Made by a program: the position numbers and the translations under genes
Notes under the pieces: model-generated
Told to the model about the DNA's origin: nothing
Seen by the model: only the letters and a program-made list of their open reading frames with translations
Database searches by the model: none
In this document: positions 46,117-59,400 of the stretch, in pieces
Position numbering within the stretch: position 1 is the first letter of the stretch
Layout: each line of letters starts with the position of its first letter
Origin: Phragmites australis
Lineage: Eukaryota > Streptophyta > Magnoliopsida > Poales > Poaceae
Direction: 5' to 3'
DNA length: 64,000 nucleotides
NCBI RefSeq assembly: GCF_958298935.1
Contig: NC_084936.1
Coordinates: forward strand, 5,339,501-5,403,500

Positions 46117-48947
46117 TCAAGGTTTTGGTGACGAGAACAGGTTGGGATAGGAGAAATATGGATCGTCCTCCAAAGAAGGAGATCTCTGAGGCATATGAGA
46201 AGGCACATAGTGCTGTGTATCATTGGTAAAGGAGTCCTTGTGATCAAATACTGGTTTCTGCGTCACCTCAGTCTGATGTTGGCCTTCCTTTTGGACACCA
46301 TCGCCGTACTTCTCATAAGCCTTGGCACTCTTCTTTAGATCTGCAATGCGCAGTTGTGCTAGGTTTGCAGCAGCACGAGCCGCTGATGCGGCTCGCTCTG
46401 CTGAGTCAGCAGCTGTCTGAGCAGCAGATAATACGTCGTCCAAGTCTATATTTGGCCCACTCTCAGTAGGAGAGGTTGCGTGTACCTGTTCTGGTTGTTT
46501 CGAGAACATGTAATCAGTAGGAGGTACCGGAGGTGGGGTCACTTCATCAATTTTCTTCGTGAAGATTTCTGGCTCTGTTGGCCTCACTGGAGGAGATGGA
46601 GAAGGTGAGGGAATTGACTCGGTTTTCTCCGTCGAAGAAGTTGCAACAACTGGCGGTGGAGAGGCAAAAGGAATAAATTGCTTCTTTTCATTTGGCAAAT
46701 CTGGTATATTTGACTGAGCAGATGGTGCAGAAACTAGATGTTCCAAACTTTTCATCTGAATCCTAAAAGGACCATCAGCTGTTGGATTCACTTCCAAGTC
46801 GGTAGGATTTGAAAATTCATGAGGAACTGACTGTGAGCTTTGAACATGTGGACCAATATCTGGGGTTGATGGTGCATCGGAAGGTGGACGAATTGCAGCT
46901 TTTGGGACTTCAGGCAAATCCAGTGACTCAAGACCTGTATCTGACTCATAGTCTTCATCAGGCTGCTCCGCAGCACTTGCAGCTACTGTTTCCTCGTGTT
47001 TCTCCTTGGGAAGAGGCAGCATGGAACCATTGAAGTAGGTTGGTCCATTCTAAGAACAGAAACATTGTATCAAAAGTGAGACTCGAATTAATGAACTAAC
47101 CATGGTTTCTCGTAAGTAAATATTTACCAATAGATCTGCATGAGGTTTCAGAAATTCTGTCTCCGTCTCTGATGGATCCCAATCAACTTCATGCTCCTCA
47201 GCGATCTCTTTCAGCAGTTTCAGCTTTGCATCAACAGGAGGAGGGCGAATAGAAAGTAGTTCAATTATCTGCAGCAGTATTCGTTCTGATATGTTATGAA
47301 CAATCAAACTGCCAGAGAACATGATTGAATTACTTCCAATTAAAAGTGTCATATGACCTGCCGATTGACCCCACAATCTGGCATCAGCTCTGAAGCTGCA
47401 GCAACAAACTCCTTCCCATATTTAGTTGCAAACATCATTTGAACTTGCATCAGTTCAGGAAGATCTGCACACCTTGGAGAAGCAAAACAGATGCTGGATA
47501 TTGCTTCTTTGAGATCAATAGGACATTCCCTGAAGCAGATAAAACAACAAAGAAACACAAATCAGCCACATTCATCTGCAAACCTACAGAAATATTGCAA
47601 TAAGTTAATTACAATTTTTGAGTCACAAAAACAGTTTATCAATTATATCAACTAATGTAGCCCTTTTTATTTAAGAGCTGAATCAGTATCTCCCACATCA
47701 TTTTTCAAGAGGATACAGCTTAATAAAAAAAATTTGCAGAGAAGCAAAAAAATATTAGTTAGTGACATCCTGGGAATTCAGACTAAGAAAGATTTGTGCC
47801 TAAAAAAACAAATAAAGAATATAAGAAGGCAGAGGGTACAAGAATGAAGATCCTTTCCCCCTGTTGGTTAATGTACATAATAAATTGAGGCTTAGGGTCA
47901 AATTTCCTGCTAGATATACATGTTTCAAACATACGGGTTGGCCTATCATGGAACAAACACTGCCGTAATCCACTATAGTGGTGAAGTAAGGTTATGTATG
48001 ACAGTTAGAAATATGGAAAGTCATGCACTATACAAATACTAAAGAAAGCTACCATTTTAAAGTTAAATAACGGTGCCACTAGTGGCACGTCATGTTGAAC
48101 CGCAAATTAGCAACCGACCGATAACTAATGCGAAATTACAGTGACCGATAATTTTATTACGTGAAACAAATAAAGTGGTTGCCTCAGGACGTCAAATTGA
48201 ATACAACAAAAAAAGCACCTCGAAAGTTCTTGGCCAGTGAAAGTAAAAGTCACTAGAAATCCCAACCGGGTGCTGCTGCTCCAGCATACTATGCCATGTC
48301 GAGGGGCAATTAAGCAACTAGTTGGGATTGTAATGCCCATGATCCTTAAATCGACAATTGAGCACATAAACAAGGTAATAACATCTGCAGTTACGAGTTG
48401 TGATGGAATAAAGAGAGGAACGAACTTTTGCGCCTCGATGATGGGCAGGCGGACGGCGACGAGCTCGCAGAAGAGCTCGAGGATCTCCTGCGCGGCCATC
48501 ATGTTCTCCTCCCGGATGATGTGCTCCACCTGCAGCCGCAAGCCAATTAGCAAAGCCAAAGTGCTCACCCTAAGAAGGAAAGAACCAAACCCTACTCCAA
48601 TCCAAGCAAATCCCCCACGCATGAGAGAGTCCGCACCCTGATGCGCGCGGTGGCCTCCTGCCCCGCCTCGAGGAGCTTGGCGATGTCCCTCCGCATCTGG
48701 CGCAGCTGCAGCTCCCGCCTGTTCCGCAGCAGCTTTATCCGCGGGATCGTCAGCTTCAGCAGCGTCTTGCTGCTCACCAACAGGTAACAAACCCCAATCA
48801 GAACCGAAAACCAAGCGAATCAAACCAAGAACCCCACCATGCCCACGAGATCCCCAAGAAACCGCGAGTGCGCGCGTACCACTTGGCGCCGCGGAAGCCG
48901 CCGCCGCCGCCTCCTCCCTTGCTGAAGAACGCGTCCAGCATCGACAT
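46117..48947 (-). CDS. IST1-like protein (ESCRT-III associated regulator of Vps4), 516 aa
   Basis: Minus-strand exons 48,947-48,880, 48,769-48,637, 48,529-48,426, 47,529-47,358, 47,268-47,128 and 47,049-46,117 join in phase. The start MSMLDAFFSKGGGGGGFRGA is typical of plant ISTL proteins. The IST1 helical domain covers about residues 20-175 (KLTIPRIKLLRNRRELQLRQ; IREENMMAAQEILELFCELV; CPIDLKEAISSICFASPRCA). A long Pro/Ser-rich acidic tail follows, with an Ala-rich helix at about 411-447 (QTAADSAERAASAARAAANL). IST1 proteins bind ESCRT-III and Vps4/LIP5 in multivesicular-body sorting. The third intron has an unusual donor (AAAA/GTTCGT). No break is seen. Confidence 0.94.
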
Positions 48948-48999
48948 GGCGCCCGCTCAATCGATGCAAGCGAGGCAGCTGCTTGGTCGGGTGTTCAGC

Positions 49000-49014
49000 G
49001 GGGGGGGGGGGGGG
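49000..49014. repeat. Poly-G tract (15 G) in the IST1-like gene 5' leader
   Basis: A 15-base G run about 55 bp upstream of the ATG (C run on the coding strand). Length is likely to be polymorphic or uncertain in the assembly. Confidence 0.9.
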
Positions 49015-50076
49015 ACTCGATCTAAATGGCAGAGGAGAGGCGATGGAGAGCTGGAGACGATGATGAGGTGGAGCCGTGTGGGCGGCCGCGGCGACGTCGG
49101 CCACCAGGTCGGTGTGCGCGTAGCACGCGATGGGGCACCTGCTCCACCGTGAGAGGGATATGGGCCGTCCGTCTCGGACACGTGGATGGCTGGCCGGGGA
49201 GACTTTTTGGCTTTCCTTCGCTCGAAAGGAAACGAATTATTCCATCTCGACATCGGACGGCCAGGATTGGTTTAGTACGTGTACGCTTTTTTTTTTTTTT
49301 TTGCTTTCAAAGATGTCGCTGTTTATTTTATTTTTTAATTTTTCTTTCAAATATCGGAGTCGGACGGCCACCACCTTGAGTAGCTTCTCGACATTGGCCT
49401 GCACACACCTGCATTCCTGCAAAGCAAACACACAAATACTTCCGACAACAATCACCCGTCCAGTAAAGGAAAGAGAACATATCCGACAAGATGTCTCAAA
49501 GTATTATTATCATTCCACATAATACTCCAGCAACTCTCGAACGCCCAATTCTCATATACATCTTTAGACATTCCAGTCCATATTACAATTACGACAAGCA
49601 AAACTAGAAAGTTATATGGACAATATCCCTTCCAGATGTATCCTCATTTCCATAAAGGTGGTGTTGTTCCTCCATCACCAAATAGCTCAGAACATAGCAA
49701 TACAACATTCAAATCCTTAGCTACTAATGTAGCCCACCCATGTATGGCTACAACAGATCTGGTCAAATGGGTCATCCGGCCCAACACAACATGGGCCCGT
49801 TTAGGCTCGGTTGGCCCAACTAACTAACTGGGTCGTATCGTGTTGTTCCACGTGTCTGAGGCGTAGCTCACGACACGGCTCGTGAAGCACAGTGTTGTGT
49901 CAGGTGGCGGGGTAGGGGTGGCTGAGAGGGGGCGAAGGTGGGGTGAGACTGAGTGGCCGAGCAGCTGGGCCGAGGGCGAACGGGGCAGAGTGGCCGAGGT
50001 GAGGCAAGGGCCAAGTGAGGGCGAGGCGAAGCGGCCGGGTAGCGGGGCAGGCCGTGACCATGCATGGGCCATCTAA
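49015..50076. other. Intergenic region upstream of the IST1-like gene
   Basis: No gene seen. It holds a T18 run (49,288-49,305) and a GGCCCAACACAACATGGGCC-type patch near 49,778, similar in style to the repeat at 6.6 kb. Confidence 0.45.
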
Positions 50077-50081
50077 GTTGG

Positions 50082-51827
50082 TGTCGGAGGATGAACTCCT
50101 GTCGCAGGGATCCCGAGAGACCCCTTTTTAAAGATTCGGCCGGGGGGATGATCCTGAACGAGCTCGTCGGGGAAATAAATGGGAACGGAAATAAATACAG
50201 TGGCTGGTGGTGGGGGATGATCGACCTAGTGCAAAAAAGATGGATGCACCGGGGTTTAGACAGGTTCAGGCCGCACGGGGGCGTAACACCCTACTCCTGT
50301 GTAAGTGCTATATCTTTCCTTGAAGGGAATTCTTCAAGGATGTATCTGGTTACAAGGGTGTGCTGTCTACAGAGAGCTTGAGGCTCCCGTGTTCTAGCTT
50401 TGCTCGAGCTTGTTTGTGATGTTCTTGTTCTATCGTCTCGTCTTGTCTTGAACCTGAACCTTTTTTACCTGAATCTCGAACTGGGGCTCGCTTTTCGTCT
50501 GGGGTCTGGGGGGCTTTGACAGGGTTTGGCGGGGTGCTTTTTCCGGGTGCCTTTATGTGTTCTCCATCCTTTCCTTTTATAGGCGCGCCGACCTCGACTT
50601 ATCCTGAATGGGAAAGAGGGGGCGTGAGTGCCAAGGCGCCACGGAGAAAGGCGTCATTATTCCGTCTTGGCGAAGTGACAGGGGCGGTGAAAAAATGCGG
50701 CGTGCATCCGACCACCCGCCACTGTGGATGTCCTCCGGCGCCATTAAGAGGGCCCACCGGGCAGCCACAGAGGTGCCCGGTGCGCCCACCCTGTCTTGTT
50801 CTTCTGCCAGGGCAGGGTGGCAGGCGGAGCGCTTCGATTCTGGCAACGTTATCCCGAGGCACCCGGATGAAACGGGACGGGACCCATGCATTTAATGGAC
50901 CCACGCCCCCCTGCCAAAGCATGGCAGGGTCTGATACTAGGGCGTGGGCAGCTGAGAATGTCAGGATGTCAGGCCGCGCGTGCCTATTAAATGCGGCATT
51001 AGGCCTTTGACTGGCTAACACCCCGCCGACGGGACCCTTCGGGTCATCGGACGATCTTGCGCGAACCTTCGGGGAACCGAGTCCTCGGGGGCTGCCAAGT
51101 GTAGCCCTGAGCACTCTCTCCCGAGCACTTCGGTGAGACCTTCGGGGAACCGAGTCCTCGGGGGCTGCCACGTGCAGCCCCGAGCACTCTCTCCCGAGCA
51201 CTTCGGTGAGACCTTCGGGGAACCGAGTCCTCGGGGGCTGCCACGTGCAGCCCCGAGCACTCTCTCCCGAGCACTTGGGGGAAACCTTCGGGGAACCGAG
51301 TCCTCGGGGGCTGCCACGTGCAGCCCCGAGCACTCTCTCCCGAGCACTTGGGGGAAACCTTCGGGGAACCGAGTCCTCGGGGGCTGCCACGTGCAGCCCC
51401 GAGCACTCTCTCCCGAGCACTTGGGGGAAACCTTCGGGGAACCGAGTCCTCGGGGGCTGCCACGTGCAGCCCCGAGCACTCTCTCCGGAGCACTTGGGGG
51501 AAACCTTCGGGGAACCGAGTCCTCGGGGGCTGCCACATGCAGCCCCGAGCACTCTCTCCCGAGCACTTGGCTGTTTGGATCATCGGGGGACTACAGTACT
51601 CGGGGGTAAGTGAGAACCCTTCCGAGCACTTCCTTCCCGGTACTTGGACTCTGCGGATCATCGGGGAACTGGGGTGCTCGGGAACCAGAGGCTGCGGCCC
51701 CGAGCACCTTCTCCCGGGACTTAGTTTCTTCTTATCCTGCAGGGTGGACCTCGCGGGATGGTGACACGTGGCGGATGGCCGGCCCGGTCTCAGGACTCAG
51801 GGACCCCTGGTTCCTAATACACCGACA
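50082..51827 (-). mobile_element. Solo LTR of a Ty3-type retrotransposon, TSD GTTGG
   Basis: Begins TGTCGGAGG and ends ACACCGACA, with GTTGG on both sides (50,077-50,081 and 51,828-51,832). No internal coding region. TATAAAAGG on the minus strand (50,573-50,581) sets the transcriptional direction. CCGGGGTTTAGACAGGTTCAGGCCGCAC inverted near 50,250 matches the R/U5 style of this family. The same family supplies 15,709-16,896. Solo LTRs arise by recombination between the two LTRs of a full element. Confidence 0.9.
51055..51581. repeat. Seven tandem 73-bp repeats inside the solo LTR
   Basis: GGGGAACCGAGTCCTCGGGG starts at 51,071, 51,144, 51,217, 51,290, 51,363, 51,436 and 51,509, exactly 73 bp apart. 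Each unit has a 10-bp inverted repeat (CTCGGGGGCTG / CAGCCCCGAG) around CCACGTG. Copies are nearly identical except the first (GCTGCCAAGTGTAGCC) and last (CACATG). On the minus strand they read through as a repeated peptide, which I consider incidental. Confidence 0.97.
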
Positions 51828-51832
51828 GTTGG

Positions 51833-53422
51833 GTTGTGCAGTGCCGACACGGTGTGCTGCACACTCAATCTAGGCATGGTCCGACGCCTCGTACCATATC
51901 TGAGCCATGTCTACAGTGACATGTCTCATGTCAGTTCAGTAGACACGACCTATTTAAACAGCTTTAGCCTACCGAACAAGAAAAAGAAGAGGTGGTCAAT
52001 ATTTTTGTCCTTGTCACAAAACATCTCCTGTCACCTTTCCACCCCTTCTCAACATTTGATCTCAATAGTCAGAGTTTTTCTATTGTTAATAATCCATGTG
52101 AAAATTCCTCAACTTTGTCTTTCAGAACTTTTTTTCTTGCAAATTTTCAACATGCGCTTGTAACTCGCGCAAGCCTTCATAATTTTTGCAGGAATTTGTT
52201 GGATTATGATCGCTACAATCCTACTCCAAACAGCCAGACAGGTTATACTGTTATAGTTCTAGGGTGCGGTTGTTGTGCCCTGCTGCGAAATTCAGTTGAT
52301 TATGGCATCTTCAATAGTTCAAATGCCACAGCAACCTCACAATTCACGATTACCTGTTACGAAACTGAAAATATATACACACGTTTCAAAAGTCACCGCG
52401 ATGCATAATGGTGCTTGATGCTTCTAGCGTAAATGCACAAGGAACATAAAATCGCTTACCAAAGGGAAGAGAGGTCACAATAAAGTAGCTCATGAACTCG
52501 CTCAACATGCTTGCCGACAATGTAGCTCGGCAGTGTTGTTGCCGGGTATTCCAGAATGTATTGAGCATGTAGAGCTATGAGATTGTAACGCTACTATTTT
52601 TAATTAACATATAGAACGATTTTATTCGCCAAAAAAATCTCGAACTAGACTGTTCGAGATGTAGTATGGGAGGCTGCACGTCCTCAACCTAGCATCAATC
52701 ACCAACAATGAAAGGGTGGTGAATACGGAATAAATTAGGAACCACCTCTTTATACGGTGGTGAAGGCATGAGAATACGACTCCACCAGGGTTCAAATCTT
52801 AATTTTTGTGTGTCACCTTTTAATCGCAAAAAATACAGAATAAATTAGCTCAAAGGAAAAAAAGATAATACCTTATGCTAAACTGTGTCATCCCTCGACC
52901 AACATAAACACAGCTTCACCAACTGCGATGACAAATGTTAGGCCTCACTGGAACAGACCAGGTTGGGAAACTAACCTAATACACCAGCATGCTGAACAGG
53001 TCTTATGAACAAAACAGCATGCTTTGGCATTGCTACTTTCCTCTAGATTAAGTCATCTCAGACAGAACAGATCCTACTGAGAACCTAACCCCCAATACAA
53101 CCTAAGTAAAACTACACCGCTAGTGGCTAGTGCACATTCCAACAGCTCCAGGTCGCTGCCAGCGCGTCTTCAGTCTTCGCTCTTTTGCTGCTGCAACCAA
53201 GAAATGGGCGTGTGATCCTGTCGGGATTGGGCGTGGCGCACTACCACTTCAAGCTAGACTACCACTTCAAGCTAGACGATCCTGGAGTTGCAGTCTGTGA
53301 TGGCTCAAATCCACCACATTTCATCAGAACAGAGGGTCCTGATTGCACCGGTGAAGTTGTACTTTGCAGCAGGCAAATATGTGCATCTGGCCATGTATAG
53401 GATGACAGGATGTCTGCGGAAA
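51833..53422. other. Intergenic DNA downstream of the organellar polymerase
   Basis: About 53,190-53,422 is probably polymerase 3' UTR. A segment at 52,745-52,830 with CCAGGGTTCAAATCTT resembles a Pol III B box and may be a SINE relic (weak). No other gene. Confidence 0.45.
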
Positions 53423-56400
53423 CTATTTGGCAGCATACCAGCTCTTTGCACACTTAGCGTCAACAGCCAGGTCGACATTCAGGATGTTTGTTCCATAGAA
53501 TGGTTTGGACATACACTCCACCACTATGGCCTTGGCTGTTTCAGCAGATTCTGTAGGCCCTTCCAGTATCACTTCATCATGCACCTGACAAATGCAGACA
53601 TTGCAAATAATGTTTAAATTCACATTCAGACCAGGAATAGAATTATGTTGAAGGAATCAATGAGAACAATTAAGAGTGTTGTTATTGAATATGTCATAGT
53701 TGTTTGTTGATTTCACTTTTGTTTAGATCAAAGAAACCACGAACAGTGGCTTGCCCTGTTATTAAGCGGTACAGGTACCAGTGTCAATCAACCTAACTAC
53801 AATGCTTAAAACAAACAGAAAATAAACCTGTAACAAGAGTCTCCAACCAAGCTCCTTAAGACGGGTATTTCTTTCAATCTCAAGCATTGCACACATAGCA
53901 ACATCTGCTGCACTTCCCTGTGGATCAGAGAGATACTGCACATATTAAAAACTGAAGATCGAGTTTGAGCACCATAATTATTGAGCTACATTTAGTAGGA
54001 CGTACCTGGACTGGTGCATTTATAGCAGCACGCTCAATATGACCTCTTTGACCAGGACCTACATGAGCCATCTTAGGAAAACGGCGTGAGCGCCCGAGCA
54101 AAGTGTAAACTTCATACTTCTCATGTGCAAGCCCCTTCTGCCTCTTTTGCCAAGCTTTAACTTCTTTTCTATCTCTATACCAGAGCTTGAGTGTATCCCT
54201 TGCCTCCTTAACAGAAACCTGGGGCATAACTCTGAAACTGGTTATGACACACATTTTTTAAGAATTTTGTACTGTAGCGAGTACAGACAATTGAAGGAAA
54301 AAACAACTAGAATACACTGCATAATAATAGAATTGACAATGACATCTAAGTATCTAAAATGCTAGAAATTTAAATACAGAGAGCTAATTTTCCATGTATC
54401 TCACAAGTTGGCAAAAAAGAAACTAAACGCAAACAAAGCATCCTCAGCAGCAGGACTCAGATCAAGTTATGAAAACTGCCATAGCACCCATCTATTGTTG
54501 CCTTGCTGGGTGAGTTAATGTGTAATGCGTAAAAGATTTACATCCGTTATCATTTTTGGATCAAACTTTATTTGGTGTAATCACCAAATGATCCTCCAAG
54601 AAGCAAAATGGTAATTTCCTCAGGATTTTTTAATCATGTTTCAGCTTTAGTTTTTGCCATTGGGTGGGCAGAGGAAAATTCATGCTACGCAGAGGAATAC
54701 GGACGAAATGACAAAAGTGGAACCATCATATTTGTCGATACACATGATAAAAAAAATATTCACTAAAGTCAATTCTAAAAAGAAATGATCAATTACTAAT
54801 CAAGTAATTTCCTGACATACTTTGATCACATCATTGACCCAACTATCCTAGTTCAAAATGCAGATGTAGGCTGGTAGTAATGAGTTTCATACCTTCCAAT
54901 CCCGAGATAGCCCAACAGCTGTCTTTCCGTATGCAATGGAAAAATTAAGCATTTTAGCTTTCCTCCTCTCAGCGCCAAAAGCATCCTAAAATCAAAAACA
55001 CTAAATTTGATTCAACTCCATCATAATTAGCATAGTATTTCTATTTCATGCTCTTATGTGATTCTGTAAAAATCAACGTACATATATCTCCTTAATCACA
55101 TAATATACTATAATACTAACAGCAGAGCATGAAGCATTTAGCGGACTAAAAGTGTAACAGAGAAAACTCCTGCTCAATAGCAATTGATGAAAAAAATTGG
55201 ATGTATCTTCTCTGTGAAAATACAAAGTCAGTGTCCTAATAAGCAATGTACAAGGGTACCTGCCCTTGCAAAAACTTATTCCTGTTATTTAAGGTTGACT
55301 ACTGAGGATGCGCGGGCTCAAATATTTAGAGATAAATGTTGTTCAAGAACACACACATGCAATACAATTATGGCATTCTTGGTTCGAGGAATGCCCCATG
55401 CTAGGGTGAGTGGATCCATCCTGATAGAGTGGAATTCAACAACTTTTGTGCAATGGAATGGGCTATCCAACAAATTTTGTGGAATGACACCATTCCACAA
55501 GCGAAATAGCATTCAGAAGTTCAAAAATCCCAAAAGTACAGGAATGATATATTCCTATATCATTTTTTTAAAAGGAAATAATAATTTGATTGAATGAACT
55601 ACAAACTGGGGAGATTATAATTGCATCAAAGTGCAATAAACAGATATGATCAAATAGAAGCCTTAAACAATTAAAAAATCACGCATAACTTCTAAGAAAA
55701 AATGATGCTGTCAAAACAACTAGTAGCACTTGAAGTACCTTCAATAGCGGCACTGGAGATTTCTCTTGACCAGGTTGAGGGTGCCATTCAAGAAGAACTT
55801 TCTTTTCATGAACAGCATCACGGATGTGCTGGTACATATTCATGGCTGTCCTAGAATGGAAGTCGCCACCAGCCTTGAAAGCATCCAACATGCTTTTACA
55901 ATTAGTAAGATGGGCTAAGATCCTCAGCTCCAGCTACATTAAAACATGCCTTTAATAAGAGACTAAGAGTGAAATTGCTTAGGCAATTCAAGGACAAAAA
56001 AATTGACTATTGAGCACTAGTAACCACACCTGACCATAATCAGCAACAATAAGAGAATTTCCTGGAGCTGCAACAAAAGCTTGGCGAATCTTATACCTAT
56101 CCTTTTCAAGGGCAGGTTGATTCTGCAAGGGAGACGTATTGAGTTCAATAAATAATATTGACCGAAAGAATAAAGTAATACTTTAGCAGTTAGCAATATT
56201 TACCAGATCTAAACTATATTGCAGCTAGAATTAAACCATTTGCCACTTCTGGAGCTAAAATAAAATTTATCAAGTGCCCAGATACACATGATTATGAAGC
56301 ATATAAGTAGCTGCTGTTCATTACGTAATGAAGATTTCAATGTGCAACCTGAGGTTTACTCTATATAATGAATAGCGAGGTATGTAAAAAGTGAGCTAGG

Positions 56401-59400
56401 TAGGTTCATGATTTGTATCAGATTTCTATGGAGCATTTTATTTATATTGCCACTGGGGAATGCTGAAGCCTGAGGCTACAATCAGCATAGACATTACACA
56501 TAACACATCCATTTTGGACCAAGACCTCTGTGAAACAGCTGCTTTAATACCAGTAAGCAAAAGTTGCCAATGTCCATTTGATTATTTTCTTGAATAAACT
56601 TGTAACTACCACTTGTTTGTCTTTTTCATCCTTTTCTTGTACAGTGATATATCATGCGCTTCATAACAATCCAGAGATGGTGATTCAGAAAAGCTCTTTA
56701 AAAATCCCACATAAACACAAAAGATGATGCATACCTGTAAATTTGGTGTTCGTGCTGACAAGCGTCCTGTCTCAGTATTGATATTTAATGAACAGTGAAT
56801 GCGCCCCTCCGTACATGATATATGATCTCCCTATCATGGAGTAAGGGAGTTTTTTGATATACAACACATGGAAACACTTTGCAGTTGAATGTAGTTAGCT
56901 AAGCGTAACTGGTATCCTGACAAAAGCTAGCAGAAACACATAGTAGCAATGGTCTCACTCACAATCCACACTAAAATGTCTCGGCATGATCATGGTAGAA
57001 TCAAAGTATAAAAAAAATATACAATCACACGAATAACTGAATGCAACCATTATTTTGCTAAAAACAAATTTACAAACAAAAATAATCCAAACCATCTAAA
57101 ATTCTAACTTGATGGTGCAGACTGACACGTTTTGTGATGCATGCTGTAGCTTTCAGTTTCACAGCACACAATGCATAAGCATTTTGAGCTGGGAGCATGC
57201 AGCACACCAGCAAAACCTGATTTGCATTGTCAGTAAATGCCAGACATGCTGTCTCAAGGTACGTACGACAACTCATAAGATCAGCTGGCTAACCTGCAAG
57301 GGAAGAATGAAATTGGATATCAACGAGTCGATAGAACATATTTCACATAAAGCTGCAATTGCATGGCATGCTTCCTTTCCCTTCTTTCCTCCACCAAACG
57401 CTTCATATGATGTTCCATATGAGGAATTTTCATCTATATCCAGCTCGGGATCTTCTGAACCACCGGTATCTTCGTCATCCCCTTGGTTATCATCTATTGT
57501 GTAAATATGTTCCGTGGGTATTTTACCAGCCAAACTTCTCAATGCATCCCCACTGACTGATGGCCAGCCACTCGGGGTGAACATATCGATTTTCAGATCT
57601 TCCACGATGCTGCAAAGTTTGATTGTGCGATACTTTGAAGTCTTATTGCCATCTGCAGCTACACTTTCTTCATTTGGTACTTTAAAAGTTTTACTCAGTG
57701 GCCAAGTTTCACCAGATTTATGTCTGTTACAAAGGCAACAAAGTTAACACTTCTAGGATTTATATAGAAGCGATGTGAAAGAAAGCTTCAGTTACCAGTT
57801 TCCTAGGTTATATGCACAATCAATTACTAGAAATACAAACGAAAAGCAAAAAGATTCAGTTTACTTCTTCCTTGGATATTACATACACAAAATGATTAGC
57901 AGGCACAGGAAAATTCAGTTTCCATTTTCCCTTCTCGCTCTTAAAAAGATTGTGGATGCTCTCATAACTGGATAAAGGCCAATTACCATCCAGCTTAGGG
58001 CACTGGGCCATGTATCCCTCTGTGCATAATGTTAGGAATAACTTGTATTCAATAGTAGCTCCTAGGGGCAATATATAGAGTACATAAGGGAGTATATGAT
58101 AAAGACCTAACCTATACATAATGGATAAGGACTCTATATTCCTAATACCACCCCCCCCCCCCCTCAAATGCAAGGCGTATGGGGTATGCAACAACGTTGC
58201 ATTTGAAAGAGATAACACTAAGCAATAAACTTAGACTAATACATCCAAAAATTGTCTCGTCAAAGCCGTCATAGAGTGGAGTCTTACAATTCTGTCAAAT
58301 CAAGTCGAAGAAGTGCTAAGCGAAGTACGGGAGTAGAGTCGTGATGATGACAACAAAGAATGTCCTTGGTCGAGAATCGCAACAAAGCAACGACGAGTAG
58401 AAAGACAACAAAAGAAGTGGTCACTAAAGCTACGGAAAGACCAAGATGACAAAAGAATACCCTAGACCAAGGTGATGAGTAGCAAGACAACAAAAGAAGT
58501 TGCCACTAAAGCTACTAAAAGATCTATATGGCACTGTCGCAACTGTAACGATAGGAAAGATATAGACTTATTGACGAAGGAATATGTAGACTCACACGGC
58601 ATAGATGAACTCAAAGAGAGACAGAAACTTGGAGAGACAGCGGAGTTGCAAAAACTCTAATACGAGACTAAGATACTAGCAGGCAGCAGTGGGAAAACAA
58701 AGGCTAAAAGCTAGACACAAGAGCACCCAACAAAGGACCCATAGTACCAAATCACAGCCTAGCACAGCAGCAAAACCACCCAAAGACTAGGACAATAGCA
58801 GCGGTAGCACAAAAAAACACTAGCAAGCAGCAACAAAACAAAAGCTAGCAAGTAGCAACACGCAGCACGCCAGCAAGACTAAGCCCAAGCACCAGAAGCC
58901 CATGAACCATCGCCAAAAGGTAGCCTATAGCAGTTGGCTACAACCACCTAGCATTAACCGCCACAACTAGACCATGGATACATGGATAAACGACTCGACT
59001 CAACCACACCTCATACCACCATCTTATTTCAAAGCGAGTGAAAGCGACCCATGCGGACACGACGACCCAACAGAACGGATAGATCTAGGAGAGCTGGCCG
59101 CAGTCAGCGATCTTCACCTCCTTAGAGACCTGCCCGAAGACGACGTGCTTGCCTTCAAGATAGGGGGTGGGTACGGTGCAGATGAAGAACTGGGACCCGT
59201 TGGTGTGCCCATCATTGGCCATGGAGAGCATGCTCGCGCTCGTGTGCTTGCGCACGAACTTCTCATAGGGGAACCCCTGCCTAGCTGATCTGGCGACAGA
59301 TCCTAGCCGATCAATCCGCTTTAGGCGATTCGATTGGGCAAGCGTGGGCGGCGCTGGGAGGCTGGGTGACGCGGTGGGTAGGGGCACCGAGCAAGAGCGG

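Noticed and set aside
51055..51581. CRISPR-like array
   Set aside because: The repeats are contiguous with no unique spacers, and the genome is eukaryotic.
51015..51661. Long open frames (up to 317 codons) with a repeated peptide on the minus strand
   Set aside because: The 73-bp period is not a multiple of three, so all frames stay open together; this is a repeat artefact inside a solo LTR.
57856..58218. Open frame adjoining polymerase exon 5 as an extra exon
   Set aside because: It runs into the retroelement LTR and C-run, and the phase of exons 4 and 5 already matches without it.
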